DNA of 24,853 nt from Tieghemiomyces parasiticus (taxonomy: Eukaryota; Kickxellomycota; Dimargaritomycetes; Dimargaritales; Dimargaritaceae), in the NCBI GenBank assembly GCA_027575765.1, contig JANBPT010000724.1, positions 1 to 24,853 on the forward strand, written 5' to 3'. The notes below the pieces were generated by a model. The model ran no database searches. It was not told the origin of the DNA and was given only the letters and a program-made list of their open reading frames with translations. The translations under genes and the position numbers were made by a program. The number at the start of each line of letters is the position of its first letter. Position 1 is the stretch's first letter. Positions 8,787 through 17,090 of the stretch are shown piece by piece.

Positions 8787-11700
8787 GGTGCCCTGGGAGA
8801 GGCGGAGAAAGCGTGGAGGGTGTGTCGGCTGGAGGCGGGTGGGTAGATAAGTGGCAGTCGTGCACCAGGCCGGTGCGTAGATATCAGAGTGGGGGGTGAG
8901 GGGGGAGCAGTGGCGAAGGAAAACCGGGTACTATCACAAGGCAGGGCTGGGTACTCACTTCTGACCGCTGAGGGGGGAACCGCGCTGGACTTTTAAGTAG
9001 CAGGGGGCGGGTGAGCTGGGAACCCGGGCTTTGCGGTCACGGCGTCTTTGCTAAACCGGCCGCGTCCTAAAGGGAAGGAAGAGAGAGAGGAAGGATGGAA
9101 GGGCAGGGTGACAAGGCGATTACCCCCAGGAGATAAAGCGTGAGGCGGAGGCGCTGGAAAGCGGCAGGCCCGCCCTCACCCGACTCCCACGTACGCCCCA
9201 CTGAGGGTGGTGGCCTGAGTTGTGGGAAGTGTGAGTGGGAACGGTGGGTATATCGCAATGTTTACACCACATCGCAGGCTTTTGGGGGGCAGGGGAAGAG
9301 GGGCGAGCCCAAGAGTGGAGAGAGGCTGGTGCCACAAGCCCGGCTCACAAGGTCGGCGGTGGCCGGAGTCACCTGACCACGATCCTCAACCACCGTACCA
9401 TTCCACCCCACCACAGCTGCCCATTGCAGCCGTGAAATTATTTTTATACGCTGAATCCGGCCGCACCCATTACCCGGCGGGGTCGTGGTGACTGGTGGGC
9501 GATGGAGGCCAGCGTTGGTCGCACACGGGTATACGCGGCCAGGTTATAACCATGTGGGCTTGTCACGTTTTACCTCTGACGCCCTACACCGCGCTTCTGG
9601 GGACTACTCTGGTGATGGTCAGTTCCATCCGACAGACCTAGTGATCAGCGGCGGACTCCTAGCAAGGCCAAGCCGTCTAAGTGCACGCCTTTTAACCATA
9701 GGCCTACCAAAGAGGCGAACGTTCCAATGATGGCCAGGGGTTCCTGGCGATGAATAGACGCACACACGCACGGAGAGAGTGATACCGAGAGAATGGGGGT
9801 GGGCAAGGTGCTGATTGTGTGGCCGTCCCGCTCGCCCGTGCGTCGTGGCCAGCGGAGCCTTCATTGCCATGTGGGTGTAACTAAACCTCGCCAAGCAGGG
9901 AGTACCTCTCCGTCAAGAGCACGTATAGGGCGAAACGTGGCGCTTTGGAGATGGGCGAGAAGCGCTACGGCATGGAAATCCGTTCCCCCCCCTCTATGCA
10001 GGCCGTGGCCGCCTGGCATCGGCATAGTGAGGCTAAACCGACGTTTCTTGGACGTGTCGACCTCTATGCGTGTAGGCCCGTAGGTGACCACATGGACTAT
10101 ACTACGGCGGCTGCCCTACTTCGCCATCAACCTTCTCTGGCTGTCGCGGCCGCGTCAGCGGCTCGGGTTGGTGGTGGCCATAAAAAAGGAGGTGCCGAGG
10201 TGTACAGGGACGTGTAGGGTACTACGGCAGGAGATCCTATTGGTCCCTGGGTGACTAGCCGCCACCTTCTGCACCCTATAACGTTGGCTGACGGTAATAC
10301 ATACACTGAAAGGTGCTCACCGACGGCCGCAGCTTTATAATCTTGATCGTCAGGCACGGCTGAGCCCAGCGGCAGGGTGTTGTTCGCCCAACCAATCATA
10401 CTTTCCTGCAGAGTTCTCCGCACCCCACCCAATATTGCTCACATATAGGTCTTTCGTAAACTCAGCTCCCAACGATCCGCGACCATCGTCAGTTAAGTGA
10501 GCGATAATGGTGGGATCTACCCACCTGCCTGGCTCACCCTACGTTGCGGTATCTCGGTCCAGTGCGGGAGAAGCGCCGGTCACCCACACCTGCGTCCCCT
10601 CATCCCGTCCCCAGTCACCGAGTGTAGAACGTAGCGATGGGTTGCGGATCTGGAAGCCGCTCCCTCCACTGTATCTATATCCACCGCCTGTCCCCACACG
10701 CCTGAAAGGGTCTTTTTATATAGAGGCTTCTGGCAGACCGTCTTTATATAGAGGCATTTCGGCCCCACTCGTCCGCACATATTTTGGGCGAACTCCTGCT
10801 AATTACACACACCATTCGCCTTTCCCTTGTGTGCTTCCCTGGCCACCTGGACTCTTTATGCCCCTACCCTGGAACTACTCTCTATGCTCTTTCAGCGCAT
10901 TTATTCTAGCCCCCCTTCCTTGCCACTCCTGCTATTTGGTTCACCTTCGTCCCTCGTTCACGCCCAGCCTGTCCTCTTGTACTCCCCACCCATGTTCGTC
11001 GCTGGCTTAGCGTGTCTAACCCGTCGCTAGTGAACGTCTTCGCACCCTCCTTCCTTTCGACTTTGCGATTCCACCCTAGCCTTCTTTGATACGCGGGCCC
11101 TACTACCCATTCTGCCTTCCAGTCCGGCCCTTCAACTCCACCTTGTCGCACTGTCCTCGGTTCGGCCCACTCCGTGCTTTCGGAACCCTCCCCCCGCTCA
11201 CCCTTCCTTCCTTCTCACCAGGTTTTTGCATTGGCACTCCGTAGTGTCCAGCACCGGCCTCGCTACCTAGCAGCCTTCCTCGCACGCGCCCCGCCTCCTC
11301 GCCACTCTATTATCCCCGGCCCATACGCACCCATCTGCCGTTCGCCAGCTTGGCCATCCGTGGTAAAGGTAAGAGCTCGCTCCTCCCCCTCGTCTCCTTT
11401 GCGCGCGTGCCTGAGGCCATCGTCCTATTCAGATGCCCCCCGCCTCCCCCACCTGACCGAGTGGCGGTTTCCATTCTGGCGTGTCTGTTCCCATCCGTCC
11501 TCAGGGTCCACCCTCTTGTTTTTTTGGTGACCGCACACGGCCCGGCTCCAGCGCTAGTCAGGTCCTTTAGGAAGGGGGTATTGTATAATTATATGTCGTG
11601 CCGTTCCCAAGCCCCCCTGCACACCCGATCGCTAAAATTAAGCCCTGGCCTGCTATGGCCACACCCGTCAAGTTAATAGACCCAATAACCTGACTTTTTT

Positions 11701-12728
11701 CCTCTCTGCCAACATACGCCCTTGTCGAAAGGGTTGATGTCGCACCCCATTCGCGCTGGTTGGCCAATCCCATATTATTATTTATTCCAATCGTCTTCAA
11801 CCGCCCACTAGCCTTGCTTTCTGTCAACACCTACTCCCGACTCCTGCCCGTCAATCCGCCACGCGAATCTTGCGCTCTCTCCCGGCCATTCTTCATCCTC
11901 TACCCGCGCACTCACTAACCTGTAACTCCGCTCCTCTCCTCATCTTACTACGCCTCCTTGACTTCACGCCTTGTCCCCCGGCATAACTCGGCCTTCTTTC
12001 TTCCGCGTTCGTGTTCCGTCACGTTCGTATTCCAACCTTCACGGCTCTCCGTGCGTGCCTTGTTCCCTTTTTAACACCCATTTTAGTACCTTCACGTATC
12101 CGCCCGCCACATTCCGCTCCGCCCTGGCAGCCGCCGCCTCGGTTACTTCTGCGTTTGGCAGCTCCCCCTCTCCACGTTCTTCAAAGTCCTCGCCCACCTT
12201 CGTGTCACGTCGTTTTCCCATCTTACACCTACTCCCTGCCCAGTAACGCGCCTCTCTCCGTCCCTGAATCTCCAGCTCGCGCCCACCCCTCGCTTATAAT
12301 TGCCCTCCACCTGGCCGTGGCTGCACCGTACACTCGATAGTTCCCATCCTCAATACACCCGGTCGGCTCAGAACTGAGAAACTATCTAGGTGCCAGTCAT
12401 CCGCGCCTCGCTCTGCCCTCCCTTTCACTTCCCTGGTTTGGTTGCAAACACGCACGTTCACGGCCCCTGTTGCACCTAGCTTTGTGGCGACCTAGCCCCC
12501 CAGACCCTCCCTCCACGAGTCACCATCGCCGCCCTCGCTTTTTATCCTACGCTCTTATTTATCCTCTCCGCGCTGTCTCGCCTTCATGCACATGAGGTAA
12601 CCCCTAGCCAGTCCCCGCAATCCCGACCGCTGTGCTGACCCGTCTCAATCAGATCGTTTTAGTTCGCCCGCCCCGTCTATACAAGTACTTCACGCTCCAG
12701 CTGTTACATCCAACACTTGTACAGCACG
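8787..12728. other. long shared upstream region between divergent genes
   Basis: About 3.9 kb separates the minus-strand cysteine-rich gene from the plus-strand polo kinase. No gene is supported. From about 10.5 kb to the kinase start the plus strand is markedly pyrimidine-rich, which explains the 100-170-codon frames seen there, such as the one at 10507-11010; they are rich in Pro, Ser, Leu and Thr and have no domains. A GTAAG-type donor near 11370 and a GAGGTAA near 12595 might belong to a leader intron of the kinase, but I cannot pair them with acceptors convincingly. No tRNA is seen. Confidence 0.45.
10710..10755. repeat. short direct repeat containing TATATAGAGGC
   Basis: GTCTTTTTATATAGAGGC (10710-10727) and GTCTTTATATAGAGGC (10740-10755) differ by two T residues and repeat with a 30-base period. 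It is the only TATA-like sequence I noticed in this pyrimidine-rich stretch. It is almost 2 kb upstream of the kinase ATG. Confidence 0.55.
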
Positions 12729-15700
12729 ATGGCCGCCGTCACCGCCGCCGGCACCCCAAAACTCAAAACGTTCGAACTAGCCCCTCCGCGCCCCTTCAAA
12801 GACTCCGTATGGCCCCATCTTCCGTCAATATTCAAGGATGCTCGGCAGAGCCACGAGTACCGACCTGAAGAGTTCATCGGCTCGGTAAGTGCCATTGGCT
12901 GCCTCCTGATTTTTTATTCTCAAACTGGCCAGGATGATGGACCGCCTTCGCATCTCCACTATCACCAGATGAGGGTACCGAACCTAGGCGTAGGCTGTGT
13001 GAGCCAAGGTGGTAAATCTTACCTGACTGGTCACACCTTTGAGAGAGATTCCAGTGTTCACCAGTAGGACGCCCATTCTTCCGCTAAGGTCACCCACCCG
13101 ACCGCAATCAACCCTCTAGCGCTGCTATTCAGAGCCCGGTCTGGTGACCCAACCCACCTTTTTTTTTACTAACTCCACTGGCACCGTTTCCATCGACTGT
13201 TCCATGTCTCCCTCCCCTACATTCCCTCGGACGTTGGTATGCAACCCTCGCCTTGTGCTATCCACCAGGGCGCCTTTGGTCGGGTGTATCGGGTGGTTGA
13301 CTGTAAAAATTCGGGTCAGTTTGCTGCCAAAGTGCTAGACAAGCAGAACTTTAAGAATCCGCAGTACAAAAAACGCCTTATCAACGAGATTGAGGTGATG
13401 CGCAAGATTCCCCCGCACCACCACATTGTCAATTTCCGGGCTTGCTTCGAAGACACTGCCTTCGTTTACATTGTTATGGAACTTTGCACCATCAAGGTAA
13501 GTCAACCTATACTCCCCGACTTGCCTCGCACTCGCACTTAACGCAGGTGCGCCAAAGTCTAGGTGGCGGCAACCCGTTGGTTTCCCTTCCTGTCCGTCTA
13601 GATATTGTATTGTCAGCATGGTGCAGTGGGGGTAGTCACGTTTGGGGGTAGGTGGGTAGAGCACCACCTGGGCCCCATGTACGTGTGGCATTGACCCGCC
13701 TACCTACCATTCAAACCAACCCCCCCCCCCCAATCTCCACTCTTCTCTGTTCAGTAAGCGGTCAGCTGAAAGCACGCGCGTACATTGTACCCAATTTTGT
13801 AAACCTCCCCCCTCACTTCCTGTAGCATCTGCCAGGGCCCCACTACCGTTGGCTAGGTGATCACCTTCCCCACTGATTGTGGTTGACCTGCACCATTTTA
13901 ACCCTCTCATCTCTATATGTACTCCCCTTCCCTCGCAAACGCCACTCCGTATCCACCAGGGCCTCGACACCATGTTCAAAACGCGCCGACAGCTCACCGA
14001 GCCCGAGGTGCGCTACTTTATGAACCAGCTAGTGGAGGCAGTGGCGCACATGCACAAACACCGGGTCATCCACCGCGACCTCAAGTTCGCCAATATTTTG
14101 CTCACGGAACCGATGCAAGTAAAGGTGGCCGATTTCGGGCTTTCGGCCATGCTTCTCTCCGACAAGGAACGTAAAAAGTCATTTCTAGGTACGCCCAACT
14201 TCCTCGCTCCGGAGGTGGTCAACCGACCCCGGGAAGGCCACAGCTACGAGGTGGATATTTGGGCGCTAGGGATCGTCATGTACAGCATGCTCTACTCTAA
14301 ACCCCCGTTCCACGTCTCCGGGGGCCCCAAACAGGCCCAGTCCAAGGCCCTGTACCAGAAAATCACCCACGAGGACATTCGGTTCCCAGAGACGCCCTAC
14401 GTGTCGCTGGAGGCCAAGCAGCTCATCCTGGCCCTTCTGTGCAAGGATCCTGAGAAGCGGCCCAGCGCCTCACGGATCCGCGACCTGCCATTTTTTACCA
14501 ACTACGAGGTAATTGACCAGCTCCCGCGTTCGGTGTTTTACCAGACGCCTACGATCGACGAGCGGTTCGCGCGACCCAAGGGGTCCACGCGGGTCCCCAA
14601 CGACTCCCGCCACGTCTTCAACGACGCCAAGGTGGACGCGGCGGCCCAACAGCTGCAGCATATGCACTTGCCGAACGACCCCGGACCACATCACCTTGCG
14701 ACCTACCCGAACGCCATCCCACACTACTCCGGACAGAAGCCTCAGTCAGCCGGGACCCCCGCCCTCCCCCCTCTAGACATCCCCACTCACGGTGTCGCCC
14801 CCCACCGGGGGTACGCGGGCAGCCCCGTCGCAACCGCTCAGCCCGGGGCTCGAGCTGACCCGTACTCCCCCGCCTACCCGAAACCGCCCCGCTCGGCCCA
14901 TGGTCCGCTACCTTTACCCCCACAGGGCCGCGGTCTTTCCCCGGTTGCGGGCACGCATTCACCGCGCGATGCCGCGCCCGTGGAGATGGTCCATCGAGGC
15001 GTGGGACCCACCGACGCGGGACTCACAGGCAGCGGCAACGGCGGTGAGCGCAAGTGTCCCATCATGTCGTGCATGGAACAGCGCATCAATCGGTTCTTTG
15101 GTGACGTGGCCATGGCCAAACGGGATCCCGACGCGGTGCGACGCATGGTACCAGACCCAACCCTGCTGACGCCCAAGGTGTTTATGAGCAAGTGGATCGA
15201 CTTGAGTTCCAAGTATGGTCTAGGCTACGAGCTGACCAACCACTCCTACGGCGTGCACTTCAACGACAACACCACCCTATTACTGCTTCCGGACCAGCAG
15301 CGCATTGAGCACCTCTTTTACGATCCGACCAAATCGCAAAAGTCCATCAAGCGCGAGTCGTTCACCCTGGATTCGTACCCGACTGAGCTCAAGAAGAAAG
15401 TGACCCTTCTCCTCCAGTTCCGGCGGTACATGCGCAAAAAGTTAAACAACATGGTCCCAGAGCGCCTCTCGGAGCTGCACCGCAAGGACACCACGTACTG
15501 GTACAACCTCAGCAGCTCCAACGGCGACGGCCAGTCTGACAACGACCCGGCTCTTTGTTCCTGCGGGGCTTTTGACACGGCCGACAATCCGGCCAACGTG
15601 GCGGTGGCCAACGCTGTCCGCCGACCAGACCCGGCGGATACGGCGTCACACGAGGCGCACTGCCGGTTGGCTTGGACCAACCGCGACCCGGCCCACAACT

Positions 15701-16005
15701 TGCTGTATCTCAACAAGTTCATCCGCACCAAGTACGCCGCCGTGTTCCGAATCAGCCACGGCGTCCTCCAGCTTAATTTTATGCATGATCATTCTAAACT
15801 GATTCTGCAGAGCCGTGGCGAGATCATCACGTACATTACCGAACATGACGTCCGGACTTACTCGCTCAATAATGTCCATGAACTTCTGGACCATACCGAA
15901 ATCCTGAAGCGGCTCAAGTATACCCGTGACGTCCTCGGGCTTATCAACGTGCGGCGTGGCGGTGGTGGTGGCGAAGGGGGCAACCAAGGGAAGTTAAACG
16001 GCTAG
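12729..16005 (+). CDS. polo-like kinase (PLK1/Cdc5/Plo1 type), three exons
   Basis: Predicted 809-residue Ser/Thr kinase of the polo family, which drives mitotic entry, spindle events and mitotic exit/septation. Exons are 12729-12884, 13269-13496 and 13960-16005, all joined in phase 0. The first join rebuilds the ATP loop Ile-Gly-Ser-Gly-Ala-Phe-Gly (50-56) and the second gives the exact polo spacing before Leu-Thr-Glu-Pro-Glu. Catalytic residues are present: Lys73, Glu92, HRD 166-168, DFG 186-188, APE 211-213. The activation-loop position equal to human Thr210 is Ser202. A Pro/Ser-rich linker (about 310-520) precedes polo box 1 (about 535-625, with Trp540-Ile-Asp-Leu-Ser and Lys-Tyr-Gly-Leu-Gly-Tyr) and polo box 2 (about 708-790). 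The phosphopeptide pincer His739/Lys741 (Asp-His-Ser-Lys-Leu) is conserved. An unusually long Cys/His-containing insert separates the boxes. The start ATG has A at -3; the frame upstream of it opens only from a TTG. The neighbouring kinase is convergent. Confidence 0.92.
12885..13268 (+). other. intron 1 of the polo-like kinase gene
   Basis: 384 bases, donor GTAAGT, acceptor CCACCAG, phase 0. Removal fuses Ile-Gly-Ser to Gly-Ala-Phe-Gly, restoring the kinase glycine loop. After the branch site at 13167 there is no AG until the acceptor. A cryptic nearby acceptor (GGCCAG, 12932) would give a 48-base intron but would break the glycine loop. Confidence 0.85.
13167..13173 (+). promoter_or_regulatory. 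TACTAAC branch site of intron 1
   Basis: A perfect TACTAAC follows a T-run, with the branch A 96 bases before the acceptor and no AG between. The distance is longer than usual in fungi but allowed by the AG-free interval. Confidence 0.7.
13497..13959 (+). other. intron 2 of the polo-like kinase gene
   Basis: 463 bases, donor GTAAGT, acceptor ATCCACCAG, phase 0. Removal joins Glu-Leu-Cys-Thr-Ile-Lys to Gly-Leu-Asp-Thr-Met, giving the same spacing to Leu-Thr-Glu-Pro-Glu as in other polo kinases. Stop codons within the intron in the relevant frame confirm it is non-coding. An internal AG/GT junction at 13546/13547 could permit two-step removal. Confidence 0.85.
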
Positions 16006-16139
16006 GTGGAATGTTCTTGAGTTGACCGTTGGCGCTTCTCCGTATCCGCTTTTGTTCATCCGAAACGGCCTTTCCGTTCCAATCGCACTTTCCATGAATG
16101 ATGCGGCTTCCGCACTCTACAGGCCCCGTGGGCCTCGAA

Positions 16140-16202
16140 CCCCCCCCCCCTCTCTCTCTCCCTGCCCGCTCGCCCACTTTGCTCGTTCGTTTGGGGGGGG
16201 GG
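16140..16202. repeat. opposed homopolymer runs C11 and G10
   Basis: A run of eleven C (16140-16150) followed by a short TC repeat, then ten G (16193-16202). They can pair over a 42-base loop in the 3' flank of the polo kinase transcript. Run lengths may be affected by sequencing. Confidence 0.6.
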
Positions 16203-16901
16203 CCTTAACATTGCTTTTTTCACACACATCTGTACCTTTAAACACATGGCCCACTTCGTTTTGCTCGATGCCTTTTTTTTCATGCCTATTTTTTTCCTCT
16301 AAATATTCCGCGCCTTACTTCCCCTCGGTTGATCTCTATGGTATCCGTGTATGATAAACAATCAAGATTATCCATTGATCATTGCCTTGTGGGTTTAGTA
16401 ACTGCTGGTACCGACATGGTCATTGTGGCAGCAGAGACCAGAAGGAGGAGGTGGGGGAATGTACTAGAGAGGGCCGCGGGTGGCCCGAGGAAGTGAGTAA
16501 GCAGCAACAAGTTGGATCTCAAGCGGCTATACTGGGGTTCTATTACCAAGTCGAGTGGGTTGGTACTTTAATATGGCGAAGCGCAGTTATGTGACTGACA
16601 TGTGCCGAGCTCAAGTAAAGCGGTGTAAGAGACAACCACCAGAAGAAAGCGAAAAAAGGAAAGAAAGGAGAATGGGCATCGGTTTGGATGAATAAATTGC
16701 TGGGATAATTTTCGAGCCCAGAGACTTTGGATAGCACAACCTCTAAGCTCAAGATTAAAGGCAATGAATCAACGTTAGACAAGTCCCCTCCCCAGTTAGC
16801 CCGATTGTGCCAGGAATGAGCCGGAAAGATGGTGGAAAAGTCGAAAGGCTGATTAACCAGCAGAGGTTGGTTAAATCGACCAGAGTCATCGTGTTATATA
16901 A

Positions 16902-16907
16902 TTTATT
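16902..16907 (-). terminator. AATAAA polyadenylation-type signal for the large kinase
   Basis: TTTATT on the plus strand, about 185 bases beyond the kinase stop codon, in an AT-rich patch. It lies just past the GA/CG microsatellite, so the repeat would be in the 3' UTR if this signal is used. Confidence 0.35.
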
Positions 16908-16947
16908 CGTACAGAGTAGAAGAGGTTTTACAGCAAAATGACAGAGG

Positions 16948-16990
16948 GAGAGAGAGAGAGAGAGAGAGAGCGCGCGCGCGCGCGCGCGCG
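16948..16990. repeat. composite microsatellite, (GA)n followed by (CG)10
   Basis: About eleven GA units run directly into ten uninterrupted CG units (16971-16990), then a looser GT-rich stretch. The alternating CG part is a classic Z-DNA-prone sequence and the GA part is a purine/pyrimidine mirror tract. It sits between the 3' ends of two convergent genes. Confidence 0.9.
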
Positions 16991-17090
16991 CATGAACGTG
17001 TGTGCAGGTATGTGTTGGTGTGGGTGAGTAAACATGCGGGAGGAAACGAGAGACATACCCTCCTAGGCTAACCTTAGGGAACGACACCCC

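Larger units (their letters stand above)
16006..17090. other. intergenic between two convergent kinase genes
   Basis: No gene is seen. The stretch carries the 3' flanks of both kinases, an opposed C-run/G-run pair at 16140-16202, a composite GA/CG microsatellite at 16948-16990 and an AATAAA on the minus strand at 16902-16907. The open frame over the microsatellite just translates Leu-Ser and Ala-Arg repeats. Confidence 0.6.

Noticed and set aside
10507..12340. Several 90-167-codon plus-strand frames rich in Pro, Ser and Leu
   Set aside because: They are explained by the pyrimidine bias of this stretch, which removes stop codons. All three frames are affected and no domain is seen.
13547..13649. 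Possible extra exon inside intron 2 after a 50-base intron
   Set aside because: It would insert about 34 residues between two strictly spaced kinase motifs, whereas removing the whole 463 bases gives the exact polo spacing.
16125..16150. GGCCTCGAACCCC-like sequence resembling a tRNA T-arm
   Set aside because: The loop reads CTCGA instead of TTCGA, it merges into a C homopolymer, and no anticodon or D arm can be placed upstream.
16755..17087. 110-codon minus-strand frame
   Set aside because: It is a translation of the GA/CG microsatellite (Leu-Ser and Ala-Arg repeats) and its surroundings.
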